Assembly: GCA_030536555.1 (NCBI GenBank) | Contig: JAUNPU010000031.1 | Span: 1-38,993, forward strand | Length of the DNA: 38,993 nt | Source of the DNA: Eubacteriales bacterium | GTDB taxonomy: Bacteria > Bacillota > Clostridia > Lachnospirales > Lachnospiraceae | Direction: 5' to 3' | Shown here: positions 1 to 8,707 of the stretch, one piece after another | Layout of the letters: the number at the start of each line of letters is the position of its first letter | Numbering within the stretch: the first letter of the stretch is position 1 | Notes under the pieces: generated by a model | The model's input: only the letters and a program-made list of their open reading frames with translations | Databases searched by the model: none | Told to the model about the DNA's origin: nothing | Made by a program: the position numbers and the translations under genes

Positions 1-70
1 TATCATGTTTCGCAGTGTTTGCGTTACGGATTCTTGTAAGCATATCTGCAATCGGATCGCTCATAGTCAT
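1..70 (-). CDS. rpsH: 30S ribosomal protein S8, N-terminal fragment
   Basis: Only the first 23 codons lie in the window; the gene continues past base 1. They read as the S8 N-terminus ([17 protein letters not shown]). S8 binds helix 21 of 16S rRNA and in many bacteria also represses its own operon. The start is the ATG at 70 rather than the in-frame ATG at 64, because AGGAGG at 81-86 is spaced 10 bases from the first. It follows rpsN as expected in the spc operon, but after an unusually long 155-base spacer. Confidence 0.95.
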   Translation of the reverse strand, partial: MTMSDPIADMLTRIRNANTAKHD

Positions 71-114
71 GATATATTTTCCTCCTAATTTGTTGGTTGG
101 TTTCCTGATCTGGA

Positions 115-218
115 CCTCATCCACTCAACTAAGCTCATCTCTCGCCTCCGGCTCGGATTCGCTAAGTTTCGGGATGGGCTTTCGCACTAAATTCGCGCTC
201 TGCGCGCTCATTAAGTGC
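115..218. repeat. Two adjacent imperfect stem-loops in the rpsN-rpsH spacer
   Basis: The rpsN-rpsH spacer has no ORF of note but holds two dyads. One pairs AACTAAGC (127-134) with GCTAAGTT (161-168), one mismatch. The other pairs GCACT (184-188) with AGTGC (214-218) around a GCGC-rich inner stem (195-205). There is no T-run, so these are not intrinsic terminators. They could be an RNA-processing or translational-control element before S8, or a short inserted palindromic repeat. Confidence 0.4.
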
Positions 219-225
219 TCAATGC

Positions 226-411
226 CTACCAGCTTGCCTTCTTAACTCCCGGAATCTGGCCCTTGTATGCTAATTCACGGAAGCAGATACGGCAGATACC
301 ATATTTTCTTAAATATGCATGCGGACGTCCGCAGATTCTGCAACGGTTGTATTCTCTGGTGGAGAACTTAGCCGGACGCTGCTGCTTAATCTTCATTGAA
401 GTCTTTGCCAT
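226..411 (-). CDS. rpsN: 30S ribosomal protein S14 type Z
   Basis: Small zinc-binding S14 of the 30S head. The 61-residue length and the two CxxC pairs (CRIC and CRIC, about residues 24-27 and 40-43) define the zinc-containing 'C+' form, distinct from the roughly 100-residue zinc-free form. The protein ends in the typical PGVKKASW. The ATG at 411 follows GGAGGAAAGATCC. It sits 15 bases after rplE in the spc gene order. Confidence 0.97.
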   Translation of the reverse strand: MAKTSMKIKQQRPAKFSTREYNRCRICGRPHAYLRKYGICRICFRELAYKGQIPGVKKASW

Positions 412-426
412 GGATCTTTCCTCCTA

Positions 427-966
427 TTATTTTGCAAACGGCATGTTGAATAATTTCAAAAGTTCACGAGCTTCTTCATCGGTCTTAGCGGTGGTAACGA
501 AGATGATGTCCATACCTCTTACCTTGTCAACTTTATCGTATTCAATCTCCGGGAAGATCAACTGCTCTTTGATACCCAGAGCGTAGTTACCTCTGCCATC
601 AAATGCGTTCGGGTTTACACCACGGAAGTCACGTACACGCGGCAGAGACAGGTTGATCAGACGATCAACGAACTCGTACATCTTCTCACCACGCAGGGTA
701 ACTTTACATCCGATCGGCATACCTTCTCTAAGTTTGAAGTTTGCAACGGATTTCTTTGCTTTGGTGGTAACTGCCTTCTGACCGGTAATCAGCTCTAAGT
801 CTCTAACTGCAGAATCCAGAACCTTAGCATTCTCTTTTGCTTCACCAACGCCCATGTTGATAACAACTTTATCAAGCTTCGGGACTTCCATGATGTTCTT
901 ATAACCAAATTTCTTAATCAGAGCGTCAACCATCTCGTTCTGATACTGTTCTTTTAATCTAGCCAA
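427..966 (-). CDS. rplE: 50S ribosomal protein L5
   Basis: L5 binds 5S rRNA and contacts the P-site tRNA. The 179 residues match the usual length, with the family segment [12 protein letters not shown] and a C-terminal FNMPFAK. The start appears to be TTG at 966 (MARLKEQYQ): GGAGG lies 9 bases upstream and no ATG or GTG is suitably placed. It lies 23 bases after rplX. Confidence 0.97.
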   Translation of the reverse strand: MARLKEQYQNEMVDALIKKFGYKNIMEVPKLDKVVINMGVGEAKENAKVLDSAVRDLELITGQKAVTTKAKKSVANFKLREGMPIGCKVTLRGEKMYEFVDRLINLSLPRVRDFRGVNPNAFDGRGNYALGIKEQLIFPEIEYDKVDKVRGMDIIFVTTAKTDEEARELLKLFNMPFAK

Positions 967-989
967 CTTTATGTTCCTCCTTCCTGCAA

Positions 990-1289
990 TTAGTCGATTA
1001 CTTTGCCGGTTGCCTTGGCAACACGAACCTTCTTACCATCTTTTACTTCGAAGCCAACTCTGGTGGTCTTGCCATCTACAACCAGCATAACGTTGGAAAT
1101 GTCCATAGCTGCTTCCTGATTGATGATGCCGCCCTGCGGATTGCCAGCGCTCGGTTTGGAGTGCTTGGTCACCATGTTGCATCCCTCAACGGTAACTTTA
1201 CCGTCTTTTACATGAAGGACCTTACCGGTTTTATCTTTATCTTTACCTGCGATAACCTTTACAAGGTCGTCTTTCTTGATCTTCTGCAC
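990..1289 (-). CDS. rplX: 50S ribosomal protein L24
   Basis: L24 is an assembly-initiator protein of the large subunit. The KOW motif is visible near the N-terminus ([18 protein letters not shown]). Two in-frame GTG codons compete as the start. The one at 1289 (MQKIKKDD) is 8 bases from the AGGAGG complement at 1298-1303, whereas the GTG at 1298 overlaps that ribosome site, so 1289 (99 residues) is preferred. The ribosome site directly abuts the rplN stop. Confidence 0.95.
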   Translation of the reverse strand: MQKIKKDDLVKVIAGKDKDKTGKVLHVKDGKVTVEGCNMVTKHSKPSAGNPQGGIINQEAAMDISNVMLVVDGKTTRVGFEVKDGKKVRVAKATGKVID

Positions 1290-1302
1290 AGTGGGCACCT
1301 CC

Positions 1303-1671
1303 TTACAGTACTTCCGGAGCCAGAGATACGATCTTCATGAACTGCTTCTCACGTAACTCTCTTGCTACCGGCCCAAAGATACGGGTTCCCTTTGGGGTCT
1401 TGTCATCTTTGATAATAACTGCTGCGTTCTCATCGAACTTGATATAAGAACCGTCTTTACGACGAGCGCCCTTAACGGTACGAACGACAACGGCCTTGAC
1501 AACATCGCCTTTCTTTACAACGCCACCTGGTGTTGCATCTTTAACGGAAGCGACGATTACATCACCAATATTCGCATATCTTCTAGTAGATCCACCCATA
1601 ACACGGATGCACAGTAACTCTTTTGCTCCGGTGTTATCAGCAACCTTCAGTCTGCTTTCCTGCTGAATCAT
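1303..1671 (-). CDS. rplN: 50S ribosomal protein L14
   Basis: L14 lies at the subunit interface and contacts L19 and 16S rRNA. The 122-residue protein starts [19 protein letters not shown] and ends [16 protein letters not shown], both typical of the family at full length. It lies 24 bases after rpsQ and 13 before the L24 start, in standard spc order. Confidence 0.98.
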   Translation of the reverse strand: MIQQESRLKVADNTGAKELLCIRVMGGSTRRYANIGDVIVASVKDATPGGVVKKGDVVKAVVVRTVKGARRKDGSYIKFDENAAVIIKDDKTPKGTRIFGPVARELREKQFMKIVSLAPEVL

Positions 1672-1695
1672 GCCTGATACTCCTTCCTGGATAAC

Positions 1696-1956
1696 TTATT
1701 TAGCCTTCTCGATAATCTCAACCAGTCTCCATCTCTTGTCCTTGGACAGCGGTCTGGTCTCCATAACTTTAACGGTATCGCCCTTGCCGCACTCGTTGTT
1801 CTCGTCATGAGCTTTTAACTTAACGGTCTTTTTTACGATCTTGCCGTATAAAGGATGTTTGATATGGTCTTCAATAGCAACTACGATGGTCTTGTCCATC
1901 TTGTCGCTTACGACTTTACCAACGCGGGTTTTTCTTAAATTTCTCTCCACGGTCAT
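1696..1956 (-). CDS. rpsQ: 30S ribosomal protein S17
   Basis: S17 is a primary 16S rRNA-binding protein of the 30S body. The 86-residue sequence shows the OB-fold hallmark [17 protein letters not shown] followed by the [10 protein letters not shown] segment. The ATG at 1956 follows GAGGAGCAGAC. It lies 17 bases after rpmC. Confidence 0.98.
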   Translation of the reverse strand: MTVERNLRKTRVGKVVSDKMDKTIVVAIEDHIKHPLYGKIVKKTVKLKAHDENNECGKGDTVKVMETRPLSKDKRWRLVEIIEKAK

Positions 1957-1973
1957 GTCTGCTCCTCTCCCAA

Positions 1974-2180
1974 TTAAGCCAGTTTAGATTTCTCTGTAAT
2001 AACAGTCTGAATTCTAGCGATATTCTTGCGAACCTCTTTGATTCTGCTGGTATTATCTAACTGGTTGGTTGCATTCTGGAATCTTAAGTTGAAAAGTTCT
2101 TTCTTTGCAGCTACTAATTCTTCATTCAACTCTGCAGCTGATTTTGCCTTTAAACCTTCTACGAATTTATTAGTTTTCAC
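1974..2180 (-). CDS. rpmC: 50S ribosomal protein L29
   Basis: L29 sits by the peptide exit tunnel and helps form the trigger-factor/SRP docking site. The sequence ([20 protein letters not shown]..., then [15 protein letters not shown]) is typical. I take the GTG at 2180 as start because it gives the usual MKTNKF N-terminus and has AAGGCGGTG just upstream; another GTG at 2189 would only add ITV. The start overlaps the rplP stop by 11 bases, which suggests translational coupling. Confidence 0.95.
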   Translation of the reverse strand: MKTNKFVEGLKAKSAAELNEELVAAKKELFNLRFQNATNQLDNTSRIKEVRKNIARIQTVITEKSKLA

Positions 2181-2607
2181 TGTTATCACCGCCTTCTAAA
2201 TCTGCTTTAGCAGCAATCTTACATTTGCATGGTAACTTGTGCATAGCAAGACGTAATGCTTCACGAGCGGTCTCTTCCGGAACGCCAGCGATCTCGAACA
2301 TTACTCTGCCCGGTTTAATAACTGCTACCCAGTACTCCAGAGCGCCCTTACCGGAACCCATACGAGTCTCAGCCGGCTTAGCAGTTACAGGTTTGTCTGG
2401 GAAGATCTTGATCCAAACTTTACCACCACGTTTGATGTAACGGGTCATAGCGATACGAGCTGCCTCGATCTGATTGGACTTGATCCAGCACGGCTCCATA
2501 GCCACCAGACCGAACTCACCGTAGTTGATTTTATTTCCTCTTAAAGCCTTACCGGTCATAGTTCCACGGAACTGTTTGCGGCGCTTTACTCTCTTCGGCA
2601 TTAACAT
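2170..2607 (-). CDS. rplP: 50S ribosomal protein L16
   Basis: L16 helps shape the A-site region of the 50S subunit and is essential late in assembly. The 145 residues begin [15 protein letters not shown] and contain the conserved [24 protein letters not shown] region (given here in part as GSGKG). The ATG at 2607 overlaps the rpsC stop by one base (TAATG) and its ribosome site GGGAG lies inside rpsC, so the two are coupled. Confidence 0.97.
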   Translation of the reverse strand: MLMPKRVKRRKQFRGTMTGKALRGNKINYGEFGLVAMEPCWIKSNQIEAARIAMTRYIKRGGKVWIKIFPDKPVTAKPAETRMGSGKGALEYWVAVIKPGRVMFEIAGVPEETAREALRLAMHKLPCKCKIAAKADLEGGDNSEN

Positions 2608-3263
2608 TATTTATCGCTCCCTTCCTTGTTTCCTCTAGTAGGAAGTACCTCGCCTTTGTAGATCCATACCTTAACGCCCAGCTTGCCGTAGGTGGTATCT
2701 GCTTCAGCGAAACCATAGTCAATATCTGCTCTTAATGTCTGTAACGGAATAGTTCCCTCGCTGTAGAACTCGGTACGTGCGATATCAGCGCCGCCAAGAC
2801 GTCCGCCGACTGCAGTCTTGATACCCTTTACGCCAGCCTTCATGGAACGACCCATGGTGGACTTCATAGCACGACGGAAAGAAACACGGTTCTCCAGCTG
2901 CTGTGCGATGTTCTCAGCTACTAACTGAGCATCACGGTCCGGACGCTTGATTTCTTTGATGTCGATAAACAGCTTTTTATCAGTCATCTTCTGAGTCTCA
3001 GCTTTCAGCTTCTCGATCTCGGAACCGCCCTTACCGATAACAACGCCCGGTTTTGCGGTGTAGATGATAACTTTCACTCTGTCAGAAGCTCTTTCGATCT
3101 CGATTTTGGATACTCCAGCGCTGTACAGTTTCTTTTTCAGGAAGGTACGGATGTTGTAATCCTCTACCAGGCAATCAGCGAAGTTGCCTTCTGCATACCA
3201 CTTGGAATCCCAGTCTTTAATAACACCGACTCTTAAGCCGTGTGGATTAACTTTCTGTCCCAT
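2607..3263 (-). CDS. rpsC: 30S ribosomal protein S3
   Basis: S3 lines the mRNA entry channel and has helicase-like activity there. The 218 residues start [15 protein letters not shown], carry the KH-type motif VIGKGG in the first half and end in the S3 C-terminal domain ([13 protein letters not shown]). Full family length. It is 12 bases after rplV. Confidence 0.98.
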   Translation of the reverse strand: MGQKVNPHGLRVGVIKDWDSKWYAEGNFADCLVEDYNIRTFLKKKLYSAGVSKIEIERASDRVKVIIYTAKPGVVIGKGGSEIEKLKAETQKMTDKKLFIDIKEIKRPDRDAQLVAENIAQQLENRVSFRRAMKSTMGRSMKAGVKGIKTAVGGRLGGADIARTEFYSEGTIPLQTLRADIDYGFAEADTTYGKLGVKVWIYKGEVLPTRGNKEGSDK

Positions 3264-3275
3264 ATTTGCCTCCTC

Positions 3276-3662
3276 TTATCTTTCATTCAGCACAACGGTG
3301 ATGTGGCTCATTCTCTTCTCGATTCTGTAAGCTCTGCCCTGTGCTCTCGGTTTTACTCTCTTCATGGTCGGTCCCTTGTTAGCGTAGCACTCCTCTACGT
3401 ATAACTTTGCCGGATCCATACCATTGTTGTTCTCAGCATTAGCGATTGCTGATTCCAGTAATTTTTTAATTAAAGAAGAAGCATATCTCGGATTGTAAGT
3501 TACAATACCGAGTGCGGTCTGTACGTCTTTGCCTCTGATGGCATCTAATACGAAGCATGCCTTCTGAACAGATACGCGTGCGTAAGATAACTTAGCGCTC
3601 GGTCTGGTATCTTTCTGGGCATTTCTTTCTCTCTTAATCTGACTTCTATGTCCTTTAGCCAT
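3276..3662 (-). CDS. rplV: 50S ribosomal protein L22
   Basis: L22 lines the exit tunnel; its beta-hairpin is where some macrolide-resistance changes occur. The signature VKPRAQGRAYRIEKRMSHI lies near the C-terminus. At 128 residues it has a slightly extended basic N-terminus (MAKGHRSQIKRERN), common in clostridia. Standard S10-operon position between rpsS and rpsC. Confidence 0.97.
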   Translation of the reverse strand: MAKGHRSQIKRERNAQKDTRPSAKLSYARVSVQKACFVLDAIRGKDVQTALGIVTYNPRYASSLIKKLLESAIANAENNNGMDPAKLYVEECYANKGPTMKRVKPRAQGRAYRIEKRMSHITVVLNER

Positions 3663-3692
3663 TGCTAATAACCTCCTTTCGAACTCTCTCGA

Positions 3693-3971
3693 TTAGCGTT
3701 TGGATTTCTTCTCGTCTTTTCCGTGACCTCTGTAAGTTCTGGTAGCTACGAACTCACCCAGTTTGTGGCCAACCATATCCTCGGTAACATATACCGGAAC
3801 ATGCTTTCTGCCATCATGAACTGCAATTGTATGTCCAACCATCTGCGGGAAGATTGTGGAACGGCGGGACCAGGTCTTGATTACCTGATGCTGTCCTGCT
3901 GCGTTCATTGCGTCAACTTTTTTCAGTAAGTGCGCATCTGCAAATGGTCCTTTTTTTAATGAACGTGCCAT
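3693..3971 (-). CDS. rpsS: 30S ribosomal protein S19
   Basis: S19 works with S13 in the 30S head and contacts the A-site tRNA. The 92-residue protein has the family pattern [10 protein letters not shown], then [19 protein letters not shown], then [13 protein letters not shown]. It lies 19 bases after rplB, in canonical order. Confidence 0.98.
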   Translation of the reverse strand: MARSLKKGPFADAHLLKKVDAMNAAGQHQVIKTWSRRSTIFPQMVGHTIAVHDGRKHVPVYVTEDMVGHKLGEFVATRTYRGHGKDEKKSKR

Positions 3972-3990
3972 AGGTTTTGATCCTCCTTAA

Positions 3991-4836
3991 TTATTTAATG
4001 GTTTTACCGTCGCGTCTTCTTACGATGAGCTTGTTAGACTGCTTGTTTTTCTTTCTGGTCTTCAGACCCAGAGCAGGCTTGCCCCACGGAGTAGACGGGC
4101 CCGGACGACCGATACCGGTCTTACCTTCACCACCACCGTGCGGATGGTCATTCGGGTTCATGACAGAACCACGAACTGTCGGACGGATACCCATGTTACG
4201 TTTTCTACCAGCTTTACCGATGTTGATCAGGTTGTGCTCGCCATTGCCAACTACGCCGATGGTAGCGCGGCAAACGATCGGAACCATTCTCATCTCGCCG
4301 GAAGGAAGTCTCAAGGTTGCATATTTGCCTTCTTTTGCCATTAACTGAGCAGCGTTACCAGCGGAACGAACCAGCTGACCGCCCTTGCCCGGATACAGCT
4401 CAATGTTGTGGATCTGGGTACCAACCGGGATGTTAGCCAGCGGTAAGCAGTTGCCCACTTTAGCCTCTGCAGTCTCACCGCTCATAACCTTCATGCCTAC
4501 GGTCAGACCAGCCGGTGCCAGGATGTATGCCTTAGCGCCATCTGCGTAGCAGATCAGTGCGATGTTTGCAGTTCTGTTCGGATCGTACTCGATAGCAACA
4601 ACTTTTGCTGCGATTCCGTCCTTGCTGTTTCTCTTGAAATCGATGATTCTGTATTTTCTTCTGGAGCCGCCTCCACGGTGTCTCACAGTGATCTTACCCT
4701 GGTTGTTACGGCCAGCGTTCTTCTTTAAAGAAGTAACTAAAGACTTCTCCGGAGTGGACTTCGTAATCTCTTTGAAGTCAGAACCGGTCATATGTCTTCT
4801 GGAAGGTGTATATGGGGTATATGTTTTAATTCCCAT
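3991..4836 (-). CDS. rplB: 50S ribosomal protein L2
   Basis: L2 is needed for subunit association and peptidyl transfer. The 281-residue length is typical. The conserved C-terminal signature around the functional histidine is present ([13 protein letters not shown]), as is the N-terminal RNA-binding region ([16 protein letters not shown]). A 143-base gap separates it from rplW, longer than the neighbouring spacers. Confidence 0.98.
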   Translation of the reverse strand: MGIKTYTPYTPSRRHMTGSDFKEITKSTPEKSLVTSLKKNAGRNNQGKITVRHRGGGSRRKYRIIDFKRNSKDGIAAKVVAIEYDPNRTANIALICYADGAKAYILAPAGLTVGMKVMSGETAEAKVGNCLPLANIPVGTQIHNIELYPGKGGQLVRSAGNAAQLMAKEGKYATLRLPSGEMRMVPIVCRATIGVVGNGEHNLINIGKAGRKRNMGIRPTVRGSVMNPNDHPHGGGEGKTGIGRPGPSTPWGKPALGLKTRKKNKQSNKLIVRRRDGKTIK

Positions 4837-4936
4837 GACTTAAACTCCTTTCGATTCTGTACACTGCCGTTTGCGTTGTCTGTTATCAGTTCAACGCATC
4901 CGCGTGTATCTTTTTATCACAGCGCGATATAGCTTT

Positions 4937-4965
4937 GTTTTATCATCGTCGCTGTATAGTCTCAA
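4937..4965 (-). promoter_or_regulatory. Possible weak internal promoter before rplB
   Basis: In the 143-base rplW-rplB gap the minus strand has TTGAGA (4960-4965), 17 bases, then TAAAAC (4937-4942). The -35 is good and the -10 weak. Nothing else was seen in the gap. Confidence 0.25.
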
Positions 4966-4979
4966 ATATATTTTAGAAC

Positions 4980-5279
4980 TTACAGTCCTGCAAATACCTC
5001 GATCTCTTTGCTGTCCTCAGTTAACTGTACGATAGCTTTCTTGGTAGCTGCGGTCTTGCCGAAGGTCATGCCACGTCTCTTGTTCTTGCCTTCGTTGTTC
5101 ATGGTGTTAACACTCTTAACTTTGGTTCCCGGGAACATTTTCTCAACAGCCTCTTTGATCATGGCTTTGTTCGCATCGGTGTGAACCAGGAATGTGTATT
5201 TCTTCTCAGCCATTGCGTTCATGCTCTTCTCAGTCACAACCGGCTTGAGGATGACATCATAATATTTAATGTTTGCCAT
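4980..5279 (-). CDS. rplW: 50S ribosomal protein L23
   Basis: L23 is the main docking site for trigger factor and SRP at the tunnel exit. The sequence ([15 protein letters not shown] near the start, then [17 protein letters not shown]) is diagnostic and the 99-residue length is normal. Its start overlaps the rplD stop by one base, consistent with coupling. Confidence 0.98.
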   Translation of the reverse strand: MANIKYYDVILKPVVTEKSMNAMAEKKYTFLVHTDANKAMIKEAVEKMFPGTKVKSVNTMNNEGKNKRRGMTFGKTAATKKAIVQLTEDSKEIEVFAGL

Positions 5280-5899
5280 TATGCGTACACCTCCTCGATG
5301 TTTGCTACAGCAGCCTTGGTAGCTACTACGGTGTTGTATTTCAGAATGTCATATACGTTGATGGTATTGACATAAGCGGTCTTAACAGACGGGATGTTCT
5401 TAGCGGATTTTGCTACGTTCTCGCTGTCCTCGCCGATTACTACCAGAGCCTTGTTCACTTTCAGGTTGTTCAGAACGGTCTGGAACTTCTTGGTCTTGAT
5501 CTCGTCCAGCTTCAGCTCGTCAACAACGATGAACTTGTTCTCTAATACTCTGCTGGTCAGTGCAGACTTCAGAGCTGCTCTCTTCTCTTTCTTGTTCAGT
5601 CTGATGGTGTAGTCTCTCGGAGTCGGAGCGAATACTACGCCGCCGCCGGTCCACTGCGGAGCTCTGGTTGAACCCTGTCTTGCATGACCGGTTCCTTTCT
5701 GTCTCCACGGCTTTCTACCACCACCGGATACCTCAGAGCGGGTTTTTGCTTTCTGAGTACCCTGACGCTTGTTAGCAAGCTGTGCTACGACTGCCATGTG
5801 TACTAAGTGCTCGTTAACCTCTACACCGAATACAGCATCGCTTAAGTCGATCTTGCCAACTTCATTACCTTCCATATTGTAAACAGATACGTTTGCCAT
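5279..5899 (-). CDS. rplD: 50S ribosomal protein L4
   Basis: L4 forms part of the exit-tunnel constriction. In several bacteria it represses the S10 operon by binding the leader RNA, which matters here because a structured leader precedes rpsJ. The signature [19 protein letters not shown] is present with the GG(V/T)VFAPTPRDY segment after it. Full length at 206 residues. Confidence 0.98.
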   Translation of the reverse strand: MANVSVYNMEGNEVGKIDLSDAVFGVEVNEHLVHMAVVAQLANKRQGTQKAKTRSEVSGGGRKPWRQKGTGHARQGSTRAPQWTGGGVVFAPTPRDYTIRLNKKEKRAALKSALTSRVLENKFIVVDELKLDEIKTKKFQTVLNNLKVNKALVVIGEDSENVAKSAKNIPSVKTAYVNTINVYDILKYNTVVATKAAVANIEEVYA

Positions 5900-5927
5900 C
5901 TGTGTGTTCCTCCTTTCTCGTCAAAGC

Positions 5928-6557
5928 TTAGGCTTTCACTGTTTCTTTGATCGTTACTAAAGATTTCTTCGGTCCCGGAACAGCGCCCTTAACCAGAATC
6001 AGATTGTTCTCTGCGTCGATCTTAACGATCTCCAGATTCTGGATGGTAACCTGCTTGTTGCCCATCTGGCCCGGCATCTTCTTGCCCTTGAATACGCGGC
6101 TCGGATCGGATGCGGAACCATTGGAACCTGCATGACGATGGAACTTGGAACCATGAGCCATCGGTCCTCTGGACTGACCGTGTCTCTTGATTGCGCCCTG
6201 GAAACCTTTACCTTTGGAAACAGCGGTTGCATCGATCTTGTCGCCTGCAGCGAAGATGTCAGCTTTGATCTCGTCCTTTACAGAATACTCTTCTGCATTG
6301 TCGAAACGGAATTCTCTTACAAATCTCTTGTAGGATACACCTGCTTTGTCGAAGTGTCCCTTAACCGGCTTGCTCACCAGTTTCTCTCTCTTGTCTACAA
6401 AACCAACCTGTACTGCTTTGTAGCCATCGTTCTCTACGGTCTTAACCTGGGTTACTACACACGGGCCAGCCTGAAGAACGGTTACCGGAACTAATACGCC
6501 CTCTTCGTTGAAGATCTGGGTCATTCCGACTTTGGTAGCTAAGATAGCTTTCTTCAT
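5928..6557 (-). CDS. rplC: 50S ribosomal protein L3
   Basis: L3 is an early assembly protein close to the peptidyl transferase centre. The N-terminus ([16 protein letters not shown]) and the family motif around [13 protein letters not shown] followed by the glycine-rich [11 protein letters not shown] identify it. Full length (209 residues). It is second in the operon, 50 bases after rpsJ. Confidence 0.98.
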   Translation of the reverse strand: MKKAILATKVGMTQIFNEEGVLVPVTVLQAGPCVVTQVKTVENDGYKAVQVGFVDKREKLVSKPVKGHFDKAGVSYKRFVREFRFDNAEEYSVKDEIKADIFAAGDKIDATAVSKGKGFQGAIKRHGQSRGPMAHGSKFHRHAGSNGSASDPSRVFKGKKMPGQMGNKQVTIQNLEIVKIDAENNLILVKGAVPGPKKSLVTIKETVKA

Positions 6558-6607
6558 TTCTTTTCCTCCTTACAGCGGATTACCTTTTACAGCAATCATA
6601 CTAAAGC

Positions 6608-6925
6608 TTATTTCTGTTTCATTTTGATGTCGATATACACACCAGCCGGCATCTCTAACTTGCTCAGAGCATCAACGGTCTTCTGATTCGGGGTGGTGAT
6701 ATCGATGAGTCTCTTGTGAGTTCTCTGCTCGAACTGCTCTCTGGAATCTTTGTACTTGTGTACCGCTCTCAGAATAGTTACTACTTCCTTCTTGGTCGGT
6801 AACGGCACCGGTCCGCTCACCTGAGCCCCTGTCTTCTTTACGGTCTCGATGATTTTTCCAGCAGACTGATCAACTAACTGATGATCGTAAGCTTTTAATG
6901 TGATTCTCATTACTTGACTTGCCAT
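6608..6925 (-). CDS. rpsJ: 30S ribosomal protein S10
   Basis: S10 (NusE) is a 30S head protein that also partners NusB in transcription antitermination. First gene of the operon. The sequence has the family segments [28 protein letters not shown] and THKRLIDI. Its ribosome site AGGAGG lies in the loop of a small potential hairpin at the end of the leader. Confidence 0.98.
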   Translation of the reverse strand: MASQVMRITLKAYDHQLVDQSAGKIIETVKKTGAQVSGPVPLPTKKEVVTILRAVHKYKDSREQFEQRTHKRLIDITTPNQKTVDALSKLEMPAGVYIDIKMKQK

Positions 6926-7155
6926 AAAAAAAGTCGCCTCCTTTTCGCACTTTTAGTTGAAGTACGACAAGCGGTGACTGTACACATCTCCGTGTGTGTC
7001 GCGGTGGACTCACACTGCGTTACTGCATTTCTTTTACTACAGCTGTTAAATTGGTACAGTGACTTGTCGTCAGTTTCCTAACTTGACATTCGCTCCACGG
7101 AAAACCTGCCATATGTTCGGCAGCAACCTCGCGCTTCATCGCTATCATGTCACAG
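6926..7155 (-). promoter_or_regulatory. Structured leader RNA of the S10 operon
   Basis: About 230 untranslated nucleotides separate the promoter from rpsJ. A long stem can form between the minus-strand images of 7054-7071 and 6962-6983: ACGACAAG..ACTGTAC pairs with GTACAGT..CTTGTCGT. Just before the start codon, AAAAGTGCG and CGACTTTT can pair with the ribosome site AAAAGGAGG in the loop. Ribosomal-protein leaders of this kind are known sites of autogenous control, often by L4. That this one is an L4 or S10 leader is inferred; I could not assign it to a described RNA family. Confidence 0.6.
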
Positions 7156-7162
7156 CCTTTGT

Positions 7163-7191
7163 ATATTAGCATAGTTCTTTCGATTATGCAA
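7163..7191 (-). promoter_or_regulatory. Main promoter of the S10-spc operon
   Basis: Minus strand: TTGCAT (7186-7191), a 17-base spacer, TAATAT (7163-7168). Sigma-A type with good matches and ideal spacing; transcription should begin near 7155. Confidence 0.8.
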
Positions 7192-7223
7192 GCACTTTTT
7201 TCATATTTTTTAAAATATTTCTC

Positions 7224-7255
7224 AAAAAAATTCGGGCAGGGTAAATCCCTGCCCG
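7224..7255 (-). terminator. Intrinsic terminator after the 7268-7456 gene
   Basis: A perfect 9-bp stem, CGGGCAGGG with CCCTGCCCG, loop of five, followed on the minus strand by seven Ts. It closes the methyltransferase transcript just ahead of the S10 promoter. Confidence 0.9.
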
Positions 7256-7267
7256 GGTGTGTGCTTC

Positions 7268-7456
7268 CTATGTGCGAAATCTCCTCACCTCATCAGATGT
7301 CAGTTCTGTAAGCTTCTTTCCTGTCTGCCTTGCATATCTCGACAGTTCCAGAAGATTCGTATTGCCCGTCGAGACACTGCTATATGGATCAGGAGCTTCA
7401 AAATAACTCTTTGGAAGATTTACACCTTTCAAAAATTCAGGTTTCATACCATTCAT
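7268..7456 (-). CDS. Small protein of unknown function (62 residues)
   Basis: I do not recognise the family. The protein starts MNGMKPEFLKGVNLPKSYFE and ends with a charged helix-like stretch (LSRYARQTGKKLTELTSDEV). No signal peptide or membrane segment is seen, so it is probably cytosolic. Support for being real: GGAGGTG sits 8 bases before the ATG, and a strong terminator follows the stop by 12 bases. It is the last gene of the methyltransferase transcript. A role as an antitoxin or other small regulator is possible, but nothing shows it. Confidence 0.65.
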   Translation of the reverse strand: MNGMKPEFLKGVNLPKSYFEAPDPYSSVSTGNTNLLELSRYARQTGKKLTELTSDEVRRFRT

Positions 7457-7523
7457 ACTGATACACCTCCAATAGCTTCCTCGCCTGTTCTTCGTTAATA
7501 AGGAATTGAAACTGATGAAGCAT
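7437..7523 (-). CDS. Possible short peptide between methyltransferase and small protein
   Basis: A 28-codon reading frame (MLHQFQFLINEEQARKLLEV..., ending YEWYET) overlaps the start of the 62-residue protein by 20 bases in another frame. Its composition is protein-like rather than random. The same frame is open back to the methyltransferase stop, giving about 41 codons, but no ATG, GTG or TTG lies upstream of 7523 and no ribosome site is convincing. It may be a decayed gene remnant or a peptide translated by coupling. Confidence 0.3.
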   Translation of the reverse strand: MLHQFQFLINEEQARKLLEVYQYEWYET

Positions 7524-7562
7524 TCCCAGATATTCTGCCTGGAAGACCTTGATATAATGAAC

Positions 7563-8423
7563 TTACTTCGACCATCTCCCCGATGCCCCGCACGGAAGCA
7601 CCAGTCCGCTCTCCTTAACCGGAAGTCCGATCTCCTGGGCTTCTACCTGACCGCCGAACTTCGGAACGATCTCAGTGGACATCATATAGGTAAGAACCGC
7701 CGGAGCGAGACCGGTGGTGTAGGAGTTGATCAGGAAGAACAGCGGATCGTCGGATAAAAGCTGCACGCACAGCTTCACCAGGGGATGAATCGCGTCCTCG
7801 ATCTTCCAGATCTCACCCTTTGGTCCGCGGCCGTAGGACGGCGGGTCCATGATGATAGCATCATAGTGGTTGCCGCGGCGAATCTCGCGTTCCACGAACT
7901 TCACGCAGTCATCCACCAGCCAGCGAATCGGCGCGTCGGCGAGACCGGAGGATACGGCATTCTCCTTAGCCCAGCCTACCATGCCCTTGGAGGCATCTAC
8001 ATGGGTGACATTGGCACCTGCCTGCGCCGCTGCCAGTGTCGCTCCGCCGGTGTAGGCAAACAGGTTCAGAACCTTCACCGGGCGTCCTGCATGGCGAATC
8101 TTGTCACCGAACCAGTCCCAGTTGGTTGCCTGCTCCGGAAACAGGCCGGTGTGCTTGAAGCTGAAAGGCTTCAGATTGAAGGTAAGTCCCTTGTAACCGA
8201 TGGTCCACTGCTCCGGCAGGTCGAAGAACTCCCACTCGCCGCCTCCCTTGGCACTGCGGTGGTAATGACCGTTCATATAACGCCAGCCCCGATGCTCCTT
8301 CGGCGTATCCCAGATCACCTGCGGGTCCGGACGCACCAGAAGGTACTCTCCCCATCGCTCCAGCTTCTCTCCCTTAGAACAGTCAATGACCTGATAATCT
8401 TTCCATCCGTCTGCTATCCACAT
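7563..8423 (-). CDS. Class I SAM-dependent (RlmI-like) methyltransferase
   Basis: 286 residues. A class I methyltransferase core follows a beta-rich N-terminal segment of about 110 residues. Visible motifs: the SAM-binding loop LNLFAYTGG, the acidic DASKG, an acidic VDDCVKFVERE, and the catalytic-type DPPSYGRG (motif IV). This arrangement is that of the RlmI/RlmK-like group of RNA methyltransferases, but the N-terminal PUA domain of true RlmI is not evident, so the substrate base is unknown. It ends with the family-like GLVLPCGASGRW. A promoter (8593-8622) with a 160-base leader precedes it. Confidence 0.85.
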   Translation of the reverse strand: MWIADGWKDYQVIDCSKGEKLERWGEYLLVRPDPQVIWDTPKEHRGWRYMNGHYHRSAKGGGEWEFFDLPEQWTIGYKGLTFNLKPFSFKHTGLFPEQATNWDWFGDKIRHAGRPVKVLNLFAYTGGATLAAAQAGANVTHVDASKGMVGWAKENAVSSGLADAPIRWLVDDCVKFVEREIRRGNHYDAIIMDPPSYGRGPKGEIWKIEDAIHPLVKLCVQLLSDDPLFFLINSYTTGLAPAVLTYMMSTEIVPKFGGQVEAQEIGLPVKESGLVLPCGASGRWSK

Positions 8424-8547
8424 ACGTTATTTCCAACCTTTCCGGGCTGTGCGCCCACTGTGTTCTGTTATTCATGTAACGATCTGTACTCTGCTTTATT
8501 CTGCTTTCCGGGCATGTCTGCCTGACACCCCTGCACATTCAATTCTT

Positions 8548-8562
8548 CCTATATAATATAGG
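8548..8562. promoter_or_regulatory. 15-bp palindrome downstream of the methyltransferase promoter
   Basis: CCTATATAATATAGG is a perfect dyad about 25-40 bases after the predicted transcription start. Its place is right for a repressor site, but no regulator is assigned. Confidence 0.35.
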
Positions 8563-8592
8563 TAAGAACCAGAATCCATCCGATATGGACTT

Positions 8593-8622
8593 ATTATACA
8601 GAACAGAAGCGGAATCCGTCAA
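8593..8622 (-). promoter_or_regulatory. Promoter of the methyltransferase transcript
   Basis: Minus strand TTGACG (8617-8622), 18 bases, TATAAT (8593-8598). A near-consensus sigma-A promoter. Confidence 0.75.
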
Positions 8623-8649
8623 GACTTTCAGATGACAGTTGGTACAAGT

Positions 8650-8700
8650 GGTTCAAGCCGGTCGGTTCAAGCCACTTACTTCAAACCATTTGTTTCAAAT
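8650..8700. repeat. Four direct repeats with exact 14-bp period
   Basis: The core TTCAA occurs at 8652, 8666, 8680 and 8694. The first two units share the ten bases GGTTCAAGCC; the third (CTTCAAACC) and fourth (TTTCAAATA) drift. The exact period suggests a multimeric protein-binding site (iteron-like). It lies in the gene-free region between two divergent promoters. Confidence 0.55.
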
Positions 8701-8707
8701 AGCGAAC

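Noticed and set aside
8650..8700. CRISPR array
   Set aside because: Units are too short, spacers are about nine bases or less, and there are no cas genes.
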